DNA of 64,000 nt, from positions 308,648,450-308,712,449 of the forward strand of contig NC_081408.1 of assembly GCF_030272615.1 (NCBI RefSeq), written 5' to 3'. Source of the stretch: Cryptomeria japonica. Its lineage: Eukaryota; Streptophyta; Pinopsida; Cupressales; Cupressaceae. Position 1 is the first letter of the stretch, and each line of letters starts with the position of its first letter. Positions 38,018 to 48,875 of the stretch are shown piece after piece. Both the position numbers and the translations under genes were made by a program. The notes beneath the pieces are model-generated. The model ran no database searches. It saw only the letters and a program-made list of their open reading frames with translations, and was not told the origin of the DNA.

Positions 38018-40636
38018 TAAGAATTTCACCCTGGACCCTTTGGAAGGGTCAGGAGCAAAATTTGCATTCCTGGCCAATTTAGACCTTTTTTCAACATTAC
38101 CTCACAACCAGCACTTTGCCTGGCCCAAACAAGGTGAAGAATAGGCCTCCCTAAGGATTTCGCCCTGGACCCTTTGGAAGGGTCAGGAGCGATTTTCTTG
38201 ATTAGGCCTCAATTACCCCATTTTTTCACTCCAAAATCCTTCGGAAGGTGAGCATATGCTTGTTTTAGTCCAACAAAGTCTAGGGATCCATCCTTTTAGC
38301 TTCTCACATGGGCAAATTAGGTGATAATGAGAATTTCGCTCTAGACCCTTTGGAAGGGTCAGGAGTGAAATTCCTTCTTTAGGCTTTATTTTACACTTCC
38401 TTTACTTCAATTCACCCTACAAGGCAAGAATATCTCACTCCAGCCTCAACCATGCCATAGGTATCAAGGTTTTAGCTTCACTCAAGGGAAAAATGGTTGA
38501 TTTGGAGAATTTCGCCCTGGACCCTTTGGAGGGGTCAGGAGCGAATTTCTCTCTTTGCTTGTTTTCCTTCACTTCAACTCATCTTGCAAGGCTTAAACAA
38601 CCTCTCTCCAGTCTTTTCATGCCTTAGGAATCAAAATCTTGTCTTGACACAAAGAGGAAATAGTGACTTTGATGAATTTCGCTCTGGACCGTTTGGAAGG
38701 GTCAGGAGCAAAATTCACTTTTTGCTTGCCTATTCACACTAAATTTCACTTTCTTCACTTCACTTCATCTGGAATCCCCCATATTGAACCCACTTCTCAA
38801 CTTGGCAACATTGGTTCGATCTTCACAAGGCCCAAAAAGGAGAATTCGCTCAAAAAACTAGCCAGGGACAGGACCTATCTAGAATTTCGCTCTAGACCCT
38901 TTGGAAGGGTTAGGAGCGAAATTCCAATTTTGGCTCAAAATTTGCATCTTTGGTGGATAAACATCTTTTCAAGGCATTCCAAATAGCTTCTCTCATCCTA
39001 GTCTAGGCCTGACTTAGCACAAAATTTGGAGAAAAGGATGGTTTTAGTGTTTTTCGCTCTAGACCCTTTGAAAGGGTCAGGAGTGATTTTCAAGTTTTGA
39101 GCATGTTTCTCCATCCTTTCAACTTCAATTCACCTCCAAGACTAAGGACACATTGTCTCACTCCTATCTAGGCCATAAAAATCAAAATTTTAACTTGTCT
39201 TGCAAAGAAAGTAGGTGATCCTAGGGTTTTCGCTTTGGACCCTTTGGAAGGGTTAGGAGCGAAATCCTTGGTTTGGGCTAATTTCCATCATTTTTCAACA
39301 CCAATTAACTTCAAAAGGCAAGAACATGTCTCCTCGCACCCATCCAAGCCATGAAAACCTAACGTTTGACTAGACTTGCAAGGAAAATAGGTGGTTTTAA
39401 GATTTTCGCTCTGGACCCTTTGGAAGGGTTAGGAGCGAAAATCACTTTTTTGCTCAATTCCTTCAAGTTTGATAATCATTGCTAAGTCAAAGTCATTCCT
39501 GAGGACCTCTCCCAACAAAACTCGCCCTAGTTAGCACTTGGCTTGGCACAAAATTGGGAAAAAAGGTGATTTAGAGAAAATTCGCTCTGGACCCTTTGGA
39601 AGGGTTAGGAGCAAATTTCTTAATTTAGGCTTATTCCTCCATCATTTCAAGTTGAATTCACCTCAAAAGGCTAGAGAACACTTCTCTCACATCCAACCCA
39701 AGTTTGACATGATTTTGCAAGGGGAAATAGGTGGTTGAAGAATTTTCGCCTTGGACCCTTTGGAAGGGTCAGGAGCGATTTTCATCATTTGGCTCAATTC
39801 CTTCAAACTTGATAATTATTGACCATCCAAGGACATGCCTAAAGACACCTCTAATCTTGACCCACACTAGACTTGGCATAAATTTGAGGGAAAAGATAGG
39901 TTTTGAGAAAATTCGCTCTGGACCCTTTGGAAGGGTCAGGAACAAAAATCTCATTCTTGACCAAAAATCATCATTCTTTCAACTTGAAACTTCATTGCAA
40001 GGTAGAATCTCACCTTTCTTCGCCCTAGGAACAAGGTTTTAAGCCTAAGAAAGGTCAAAAGGTAGGCTTGTAAGGAATTTCGCTCAGGACCCTTTGGAAG
40101 GGTCAGGAGCGAAATTTCCTTTCTTGGCTAAAATCCTTCAGTTTCATAGCTACCAAACACTCTAACGTCCAAACATGTCCACTCTTCCCTTCAAGATGCC
40201 TTACAAATCAAAATTTGGTCAAATAAGGCAAGAAATGAGTCTTAAGTTGATTTTCGCTCTGGACCCTTTGGAAGGGTCAGGAGTGAAAATCACCATTTGG
40301 GCTTGATTGTTCATTTTTCAAACTTCAATTTTCTCATGGAGGCAAACTTAGATCATTTTCCACCTGAGGAAGAAGGTTTCAAGGTCAAACAAGGTAGCAA
40401 ATGAAGTTTATGATGAATTTCGCTCTGGACCCTCTGGAAGGGTTAGGAGCGAAATTCTCTTTTAGGCTAAAATCTTGCTCTTCAAAATCATCCAACTCCA
40501 TCTCAAGGCAAGAACATACCAATTCATTCCCCAACATGCCCTAGAAACCAACACTTAGTCAAAATTTGAAAGGAAATGAGAGCTACAAAGATTTTCGCTC
40601 TGGACCCTTTGGAAGGGTCAGGAGCGAAATTTGACA
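38018..40636. repeat. Array of 16 palindromes (unit B)
   Basis: The same palindrome as in A. Cores start near 38021, 38156, 38330, 38506, 38673, 38881, 39051, 39227, 39402, 39579, 39742, 39910, 40078, 40252, 40417 and 40593. Spacing is mostly 163-177 bp with one 135-bp and one 208-bp gap; the long gap after the fifth copy also occurs after the fourth copy of A (210 bp). The count of 16 equals that of A. Confidence 0.95.
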
Positions 40637-40664
40637 TTTTGGACTCTTCGTTAGGATCATTTTA

Positions 40665-40731
40665 TGGAATATAACATTTAAGTATAAGTGAATAAGGAAA
40701 TGTCACTTATACTTTAAGTTATATTCCATAT
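40665..40731. repeat. Foldback of about 67 bp in unit B
   Basis: Arms beginning ATGGAATATAAC and ending GTTATATTCCAT pair over about 27 bp with few mismatches around a short loop (ATAAGGAAATG). It lies just past the last palindrome and has no counterpart in A, so it may be a tiny foldback insertion. TA-rich flanks make a target duplication ambiguous. Confidence 0.7.
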
Positions 40732-40804
40732 ATACTTTCAGGATGTTTGAGAGTGGTTTCAGACCTCCAGGAGTTATATTGCAAAATCTAGTTTTTGGAG
40801 GATT

Positions 40805-40935
40805 CTTCAGTTTTCCAGACTTAGTCAAATTTCAGGATCGGGACATTCCAGACTTAGCCAAATTTCAGGATCAGGACATTCCAGACAGCCAAATTTCAAG
40901 GCATTTGAAGATCAGGATGACATTCCAGACTTCAT
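40805..40935. repeat. 36-bp tandem repeat, about 3 copies (unit B)
   Basis: Repeats of CATTCCAGACTTAGCCAAAT followed by TTCAGGATCAGGA. The third copy is partly expanded. Not present in A. Confidence 0.8.
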
Positions 40936-41239
40936 CACTCACCAACTCGACATAGCTCAGACCTTCAAGAATGATACCCACTCACAAAGCAAGACACAAT
41001 TAGCAACAAGAGCAAAACCAGGCCCTAAGGAAGACTCTCAAAGAAACCCTAATTCTGGGGCCCCAAAGACTCACCTTGCTCAAGCAAAGCCTACCATCCT
41101 ATTGATCCCCTGGCGACACTCAAAATGCAAAGGCTAACAGACAAACCCTAAACACCTAGAAAGCGAACCCCTAGAAAACCAAAAAAGTAGGGGTCCCCAT
41201 TTGCAATGGGGCGATGTGTGAATACGTCACAACATGCTC

Positions 41240-43447
41240 CTAGCTAGGTAATCATCAATGTTATCAATAGGCTGTACCTCTATCATTTTCTTACTTTTTT
41301 CCATACTTCTCATTAGCCAATCAGGAATAGCGACCATCTCCATACCATCATCGAGACACATCTCTCGATCAAGCCCTCTCAATGCCGAGATAACATTATC
41401 ATCATCATCAGGATTATTCCTGGTCAAATCGTATACCTCATTTACCAAACTAACTTCCAAAAAGACAGTAGGGGATCTCGACTAATCATCATTCTCATTT
41501 GGTGGTGCAAATGTTGCTGTGGCATGTAACTCCTGAATATTCTCTGGTAGTATCACTGTGTTGGAACATTGTTGTGTTTCCTTATTCTGCTTTGTTATTT
41601 CAATTACCTTAATCGATGAGACACTGAGAGGTGGTGAAGGAATGATAGGTGGAGGAATGAGTCTTTTGTTTCTTCTTCTTCACCTCCTGAATCTTCTTCC
41701 CTTTGGCCTTGATTCCTTCTGGCATGTTTTTCCTTCTCTTGGGAGCTTGACTCTCTTCGTCTTCATGAATCCTGACATCACTGATAGTCCTCTGATCATC
41801 TTCGGAAGTAGACTTTTCCGGCTTCATCTTTTCATAAGTGAAGGGAACACCCATATCAACTAACTTATTCATCTGAATATCCACCCTTGTGCGGGAGAAA
41901 CTCAAGACCTCTCTCATCAATACATTCAGACCAGTCTCCTCTGATTCTGACCAATTAGGCAATAAGATTGCCTTCTTCATTTCATTCTCATACTGTGGAT
42001 GCCTATGATCCCTGTCATCTAACATTTGATCAGGAATGAGGAAAAGTCCACACTTACTCATAAAATCCACTGACATTCTAGACCACATTGGTCTCTTCAC
42101 TGCCTGCTCGTCCATCAGGTTGGCCCAATAATCTTCTATGTCTACCTTGTGGATTAACTTGTCTCCCTTGATCCTTCCAACTTTCTTATCTAGATCAAAC
42201 CTTTCTCTTTTCTTGAAGGTTATAAATCGATAGAATGCAAGCTCCTCACTCGCAGTGCTGGCGGCTAAGGCAGACTGGCAAACCTCCAATGTCTTCCCAA
42301 CTAAAATAGGGAATGTCATGCCTATCCTATGCTTCTCTCTTTGGATGGAATCAAACTCTAGAAGCTGTCTCACCACTTCCAACAAGATCATTTTGTTGGA
42401 TGGATACCTAGGAAACCTGTAGGGTTCGGATTGAAACTCATGAATCCTAATGTACGTGAAAGTGGGAAACTGAATATACCACGATCCATATTTCTCTATT
42501 AGCTCTGTTGCCTCCTTGGACAATCTTCTGTGGATTCCGCCTTGCAGCATCCGCGTGATGTACATGGTGAATACATCATTCACTCTCTTATAATCTTCAA
42601 TTCTATACATGTTTTGCTGTGGTTAGCACTCATGACTCCTGAATTGTCCTTGCCCATTCCTGACTTCACCTTTGCATATCAATCCTTTATATGAAACAAA
42701 CTGTGCAAGCAGGTATACCAATTAGGAAGTCATGGCAAATGACTTGGACCGCTCTACATTCCTTAGCTGAAAGTGCAGATTGTCATTTATGATTCTAGAC
42801 CAATTTACCAATGTCCCTCTAAGACAATCCTAGATAAAATAGAACATCCATCCATCGAATATTGCACCCTGTGGCATCCCCATCACTCTGTTAAGCAGGA
42901 ATACTAAGTCACTATACTCCTCTTTGAAGTCTGTGCACGAGTGTCTTGGGAGCCTTGGAACGATGGAGCCTAGGCTCGATCATCCACTCTTTGTTTATCA
43001 TACTTTACACGCATCCATCTTCTTCGTGTACCGCTCTTCATATTTATCCTTAGTTGCATCCTTCATATCCGCTCCGCATAGAATTCCAAACACCTTAGCA
43101 ATAGCATCCTCAGCCAGGTAGGCAATGACAACGCCATTAGTAGTTTTGATCATTCGCGAGTGAGGATCATAACATCGTGCACACTCCAGGATAAGCTCGC
43201 TGCATTGTATGGATTGTGGAGATCCAATGGCTTGAAAAATACCACTCTTCATGATGTTTACGTATGCTGGGGAAGGAATCTGTTTTCCTACTCTGAACAT
43301 CCGTTGTCGCATTAGGTTCAGGCTCAGGAAATGCATGTTTGTATCCGTAATCTCCTTCCATTTGGATGACATCTTGGATTCTGGATAGAATCCAATGTCC
43401 AGTATCTTTTGCTGTTCTCTTCTTTCCTTAAATTTGGACTTCGACAT
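41240..43447 (-). pseudogene. 5' and central part of the unit F gene, unknown function
   Basis: ATG at 43447 (MSKSKFKERREQQK) opens an N-terminal piece to about 42998, homologous to the start of the unit E gene (SSKWKEITDTNMHFLSLN against SRWEEISDTNLGTFNL). A damaged stretch follows, then a clear 333-codon frame at 41609-42610 with VNDVFTMYITRMLQ, FPRYPSNKMILLEVVRQL and VDIEDYWANL, ending in a basic KKRRK-like segment. 41240-41460 holds an Asp-rich piece (NNPDDDDNVISALRG). The gene continues at 36427-35462 beyond unit B. Long intact frames and clear similarity to E despite divergence suggest past selection on the protein. No enzyme motif is recognised. Confidence 0.75.
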
Positions 43448-43499
43448 CACACCTGTACAAAGCTTGAAGTTAGAACTTAGGAAAAAAAACAATATTCTT

Positions 43500-44830
43500 A
43501 ATAGAATTCCTGACTTCCTAACGATTTTAGGCTAAATTAAAGCATGAAGTCAGGAAAATAGTCCACACTCTTGGTAGATCTTAACAATTTAAACACAAAA
43601 TGTGACAAGACTAGGGTATGAAACCCTCATGAAATCAACACCTCCTTGTACTTAGAAATTTCGTGCAAATCATAGTGCAAAGGAGTATACCGAATTAAGA
43701 GTGACTAGGGAAAGGTGTGAAAGGTTGTGTTTTCACAAAAATAATGTTTGAAGACACCTTCCGTAGTCAACAATAGAGGTCACAAATCTGAAGATAACCT
43801 GCAACTAATAAATTAAACTCTCAAAAGATGTTGCAAATATCTAAAAATATGCACAAACTTGATAAAAATCAGCCTTGTTGATGAAACAAATCAATTTTGG
43901 GAACATAGGTATAGCTGGTAAAAGATAAACTTTCTGAAGACAAGCAGCCATGGCGAACTTGCAGACCTGAAACAGCCTTCTAATAGTCTGAAAATGATCC
44001 CAAAATGTCTCCAAAAATGCCTCCAAATGCAAATCACATAAAATGGCAGCTGGCTGGGCAAAAAGTTAAGTCTGAAAAATGAATGTACAACCAACAATGG
44101 AGGTAAGCTTGCTGTGATAATGGCGTTTAGGCTCACATCTGAAGCAAATGACAGCAAGTAGGCATAATGGCAGCCACCAAGTGTGAAGAGAATTCACCAA
44201 AATATGCTCCAACACTTGTAAAATAAAATCGAACTTTTCAGCTATGGCGCCATCCTCTTAAATCTGAAAATATCTTCAATGCACACTCCAATCTGCCAAT
44301 AAAGGTTTGAAAGAAGCTCTAAGAACAGCAAGCAATGATGGCGATGACAGGGAAAAATCGTGAAGTTCACCAATACCAAAATCGCTATCATTCACTAAAA
44401 TTGCCAAATACACCAAAAATGGTGGACTTCATTAAAAGCGTGGCATGGGAGAGGTCTCAATGGCACTCCAATCAGCAAGCAAAAATGGCGGACCTATGCA
44501 AAATCGTCAAACTTGAAAATCGCCTAGCCATTAAAGTCACCAAACTTGGAAAATTGCTATCTTTCCAAAATCGAAAATCTGAAGACAATGGAGTCACCAA
44601 GCCTCAATAGCAGCAAAGGAATGGATTGTCCAGCTGGCTGGAATGGAGGAACAAGTCTTCAATCTAGCACTTCACCAAACACCAACTCCAAAATCCCCAA
44701 CTATGGAGAAAATCGCCCTTGCATGGAATCCACCTAACAAACAATAATAAAATATTGCTGGACTCCTTCCTTTTAACAAACTTTCATCACCAAATTTCAC
44801 CACACAAGCAATGTGGGATGAAACACTTGC
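43500..44830 (-). other. Unit F region between head and gene
   Basis: Upstream of the F gene on the minus strand. Short direct repeats such as AAATGGCGG and AAAATCGC recur at 44330-44600, faintly resembling the GGCGCCAAAA arrays of unit E. No coding domain is recognised. Confidence 0.4.
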
Positions 44831-45049
44831 TCTTATACTTGCTTGGGTGAAATTAACTTGCTTCTAGAAGGTTGAAAACATTAAATGCTCATTGCAAATC
44901 ATATATTAATTGCTTTCATCTTTTAAATAATCATTGTCTTTCATTAAAAACAATTAAAACAGGGCTCATTTATTAAAGTATCTCAATTTAAATCAAAATG
45001 GGCCAATTGGGGAAAATCGATCCCAGTAAGGATTAAAAAATCCTCACCA

Positions 45050-45560
45050 AAATCACTTAAAAAATCGCCAAGTATCCCCCCAGGGGAAAATCTATCCTAG
45101 TCTGGATGAAAATCCGTACTCAATACTTATCAAATGTGCATAAAAATGGGCTAGGGGAAAATCGATATGAGTGTGGAATGAAAATTCCATTAAAAAATGA
45201 AGTCATCACCCAAAAATACCCCTCTAGTGGGAAATCGACCTCAATCTGGATGAAAATCCGGACTCAAAATTATCAAATGCACTCTCAATGGAAAATTGCT
45301 AGAGTCTGGATAAAAATCCGGACAAAAATCCTCAAAAACTCGTCACAAATACCTGGTGGAAAATCGACCCAGGTGTGAAATGAATGCAAACATCATCAAC
45401 AACCTACCCATACCTCCCTGGTGGAAAATTTTAATGCTTCCAGGGGAAAAACGACCCTAGTATGGATTAACACTGGTGGAAAAATGAGGCAAGTATGGAT
45501 TTCAGGGGAAATCCATGTCCAGTCTGGATTTTGAGTGGGGAAAACCATGGGTGAATATGA
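45050..45560. repeat. Hairpin array in the head of unit F
   Basis: The inverted counterpart of 33774-34204, with stems such as TCTGGATGAAAATCCGGAC and GTCTGGATAAAAATCCGGAC, spaced by TAGGGGAAAATCGAT-like words. Compared with G several stems carry changes on one arm only. Confidence 0.8.
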
Positions 45561-46703
45561 GGGGAAAAGCACCTCTAACATGGAATTTTGACCTTTTAAC
45601 CCTTAGAATATGGATTTTATTGCGGAAAATGATGATTTTTCTAGTCAGAATTACTTAAAAACTCTGAAACTTAATAAAACTCAACTAGACTTAGGCAAAT
45701 TCATCAAAAATTGGAGCGTGACACAAGGAAAGCTATCGGAATAAAATGCGAAATCATCTTGAATAATTCTCTAGGAGCGAGAAAAAAACTCCAAAAGGTC
45801 TGAAAACACCTTAGCACTCAAAATCATTGACGAGGATATTTAAAAACACGTTAACACTCCAAAAGGGTCTACACTCAGACAAAACTAGGATCATCTAGAA
45901 ATCTCAATTTTCACGCGCTTGATCCTATAACCTCAAAAACCCTAAACGACACTAGGCATGATCAAAACTCCGAGGCTTAGGCACGAGAAACACAAAATTG
46001 CCCACTAAGCAGGCAAAACCCTAACCTAACAACACAAAAAGAAGGAAAAGAGGGGTTCCCCGTTAGCAATGGGGCGATGTGTGAAAAGGTCACAATAGGG
46101 CAGAGGGAAGAAGATTGAGGAGGTGAAGAAGAAGAAACAAAAGACTATCATTCCTCCACCTATCATTCCTTCACCACCTCTCAGTGTCTCATCAATTAAG
46201 GTAATTGAAATAACATAACAAAATAAGGAAACCCAACAATGTTCCAACACAGTGATACTACCGGAGAATATTCAGGAGTTGCATGCCACGGCGACATCTA
46301 CACCACCAAATGAGAATGATGATCAACCGAGATCCCCTACTGTCCTTTTGGAGGTTAGTTTGGGAAATGAGGTGTACGATTTGACCAAGAGCAATCTTGA
46401 TGATGATGATGATGATGTTATCTTGGCATTGAGAGGGCTTGATTGAGAAATTTGTCTCGATGATGGTATGGAGATGGCCGCTATTCCTGATTGGCTGATG
46501 AGAAGTATGGAAAAGAGTAAGAAATTGATAGAGGTACAACCTATTGATAACATTGATGATTACCTAGCTAGGAGCAGTAAGGAGAAAGAAGCCAAGAGAG
46601 TTGAGATTTTGTCGCACATAGCTAGAGATGATACAAGAATGCGGATTGCACAGGTTGTTGTTCCTATTGGAGGCGTGACAACGAACATTGCTACTCCAAT
46701 GGA

Positions 46704-46847
46704 TAAGGCGCAAGAATCCCACCCTTATTTCTCCTATTGCTACTCCTATTGGACAAGGCGCAAGAATCCCACCCTTATTTCTCCTATTGCTACTCCTATT
46801 GGACAAGGCGCAAGAATCCCACCCTTATTTCTCCTATTGCAGTTGAT
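46704..46847. repeat. 50-bp tandem repeat, 2.8 copies
   Basis: Nearly identical copies of AAGGCGCAAGAATCCCACCC continuing TTATTTCTCCTATTGC and so on, inside the unit G gene. The unit is not a multiple of three, so the reading frame rotates through the copies. F has only a single copy. Confidence 0.92.
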
Positions 46848-47545
46848 CATGGGCTACATTCACACTATGAGGCAGTGAAAGATACACTCTTGGAGGTGGA
46901 AAAGTGGATTGAGAGTGCAAGAAAACAGGCGGATCATTTCCTTACTCAGTTTGTCCAGGCATATGATAGGACAATAGGGCTCGTATTTAGAATCCAGTAT
47001 TTGGAGGGAGTTTGGGAAGAATTCCTGTCTATTCAGGAGAAGACTATTCCATGCCTCAAGGTTTTGAAGAAGATTCCTCATTCCACCTTGGTCAGCGAGA
47101 ACATTGTGCACAGTGGAGACATATATGATTTCCATGGCTAGTATTGTTCATTGGCCGTGAAGAGATCAACTTATGAGAACGCCCAGTCGAGTTGTATGGA
47201 GATGGAGGGATTGATTTAGGACATTTGGATGAAGATCCTTGCCTCAATTGAGAAATTATTGGGTGTTGATATTAGTGATGCTAGTGGTTTACACTTAGCC
47301 GAATTAAGAGACAGGATGAAATTTATGTATTTTTGTCAGTTGGACTCTTTGAAGAAGAGTCAGATAGATGACTTGGTCTCTTTGTTGATTCATGTTCATA
47401 GTTCGCAGAAGCTCATGCCAGATTGGGAGAACACTTTGGACGCTTGCTCAGATTCACTGGACGTGATTGATTTGCAGCAGGATACCTTGCCTAGCATTTC
47501 CATGGAGGAGTTAGATTCTGCATTGGCTAGATTCTTGGAGTATGC

Positions 47546-47548
<3 letters not shown>

Positions 47549-47594
<46 letters not shown>
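47549..47594. repeat. (GA)n microsatellite, about 22 repeats
   Basis: An uninterrupted GA run at the end of the unit G gene. The F copy at 35385-35396 has only a short CT run, so expansion happened in G. Confidence 0.97.
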
Positions 47595-47598
<4 letters not shown>

Positions 47599-47772
47599 GG
47601 GAGGAATCTTCTAGAAGATTCTCTATTTGATGACTAGGTATCTTTTTATTGGGCCATATGTTGGTGGTGCCATTTTTGATGTAAACCCTAATTTGGGCAA
47701 TTCTAGGGTTTTGTTGGCATGATCTTGGCCATTGATCTTGGATCAATCTTGGCCATCCATTTTGTAAGAGAC

Positions 47773-47782
47773 TCTATATATA
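47773..47782 (+). promoter_or_regulatory. TATA box of unit G
   Basis: CTATATATAC, followed by CTCCTTGTCTCTCATTTGTA. About 815 bp remain to the 3' end at 48592. The inverted version in F lies near 35198. Confidence 0.6.
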
Positions 47783-48652
47783 CCTCCTTGTCTCTCATTT
47801 GTAAGAGAGAGTTTTTGTAGAATTATTGGTATATGCTTACAGCTATTTGAATCTAAATCATTGTTCAATTGTTGGTGATTTTGCTCTTCAAATGTTGTCT
47901 TTGCATTCATTATTTTCAATTCCTCCAAGTTAGATTAGAATTTGTTTTTCATGTTTATTAGATTGAGTGGAAGATTTGTTGAATATATTTATGTGGAATC
48001 CTAATCCATACCACTAGTCTCTTGCCGCTGGTAAGTGCGCCTTGTGTGGTCAACTGGAAATTTGAGTAAGCTTAACTTCAACTATTGTGCGTCCTTTGAC
48101 AAGCATCAACTTGGATGGTGTCAACGCTTGATGGTGATAGTCCGAAAATCCTTAAGTATACCTTAGAAGATTGCACTAAGCTTGTGCCAATACCTGTTTG
48201 TGAGACCTTGCCTAGTTTGATTCCACTAAATTCGTTCATCATTTTCTACATTCTTAGGCATAGAATAGACTTCTGAACCCTATTCCTTTTGCCCATTTTT
48301 TAGTAAGAATTAAGTCCAGAGCCATATTGTTAAATCCTAAGTTGTCAGCACACGTATTCCACATATTCCATGATCGAAGAAGATAATCCTAACATTTGCG
48401 TAAGTCCCCAAGTGAACACAACAATTCACATCGACCATTGAGTTACCCACTCGTCAAGACCTGACATGTAGAAACCTTGGAATCATTTTAGTTGATCTTA
48501 TCCTTAGCATCTGAGGTGATTTTGTTCAAGAGAGGGTAATTTACCTTGGTATTTTATTCTGAAATGTTATGTGCATAAAACTCACATCAACAAGACCCAA
48601 GAGATAGGCTAATCGACTGATAACTGATGATACCTAAAAGGGGGGCATTAAA

Positions 48653-48875
48653 AGAAATGATGAAGGGTTGTGACTCTTTCAAAGGGTGGTATTTGTGAAA
48701 GGTTGTGATTCTCTCAAAGGAGAGAAATGATGATGGGTTGTGACTCTTTCAAAGGGTGGTAATTGTGAAAGGTGGTGACTCTCTCAAGGGGCAGAAATGA
48801 TGAAGGGTTGTGATACTTTCAAAGGGTGGTAATTGTGAAAGGTCATGAACTTATGACCATTGCAAAGGGCAAAAT
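48653..48875. repeat. Tandem repeat in the outer LTR, right part
   Basis: Three units of AGAAATGATGAAGGGTTGTG, ACTCTTTCAAAGGGTGGTAA and TGTGAAAGGT. Same array as 13390-13586. Confidence 0.85.

Larger units (their letters stand above)
36433..41234 (-). mobile_element. Unit B: 4.8-kb giant LTR-like unit with a palindrome array
   Basis: On the minus strand it starts TGTTGTGACGTATTCACACA (41234) and ends CATCAACA (36433). The flanks TGCTT (36428-36432) and TGCTC (41235-41239) fit a 5-bp duplication with one change. It is 4802 bp and colinear with A from end to end, including 16 palindromes. It cuts the unit F gene between the codons for DDYLARS and the following Ser/Lys-rich segment, as the uncut copy in G shows. 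Confidence 0.88.
34376..46097 (-). mobile_element. Unit F: inverted giant LTR-like unit inside G, left end lost
   Basis: On the minus strand it starts TATTGTGACC (46097; second base changed), then the same head as G, a decayed gene, a TATA box (near 35198) and a tail ending near 34376, where the last bases (CATCAACA) are missing. Without unit B it is about 6.9 kb, matching E. The left junction joins it directly to G's head after TCTAGAAGCAATTAATAAG, so DNA was lost there. G and F together form a large inverted repeat. Confidence 0.75.
46098..47632 (+). pseudogene. 3' half of the unit G gene
   Basis: The same gene as in F, now in plus orientation and starting mid-gene. Pieces: 46252-46443 (to LALRGLD and a stop), 46468-46850 (IPDWLMRSMEKSKKLIEVQP, then HIARDDTRMRIAQVVVPIGG), 46840-47138 (ending YDFHG), and 47229-47629. 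It includes an internal 50-bp triplication and a GA microsatellite that is read as Arg-Glu repeats. Where comparable it is more intact than F, and it serves as the uncut reference for the site hit by unit B. Confidence 0.75.
33093..48592 (+). mobile_element. Unit G: giant LTR-like unit in the chromovirus 5' LTR
   Basis: Starts TGTTGTGACC and ends CATCAACA. It is flanked by a perfect duplication AGACC (33088-33092, 48593-48597), and the empty site is visible in the other LTR near 15503. Only its head (33093-34375) and its 3' part (46098-48592: gene end, TATA, tail) remain in plus orientation. An inverted relative, F, occupies the middle and has replaced the intervening part. Confidence 0.82.
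13592..48652 (-). mobile_element. Decayed Ty3/gypsy chromovirus with two LTRs, split by later insertions
   Basis: Gene order on the minus strand is gag, protease, reverse transcriptase, RNase H, integrase, chromodomain, as in plant chromoviruses. The 3' LTR is 13592-15561 and contains a hAT element. The 5' LTR is 32068-33092 plus 48598-48652, interrupted by unit G. Without the insertions the two LTRs are about 1.05-1.08 kb and clearly alignable. A polypurine tract (GGGGAGGGTGGAC on the minus strand, 15562-15574) abuts the LTR start TGTACTATC. The primer site is not canonical and I could not identify a target duplication, so the outer edges are uncertain by about 10 bp. Confidence 0.8.
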
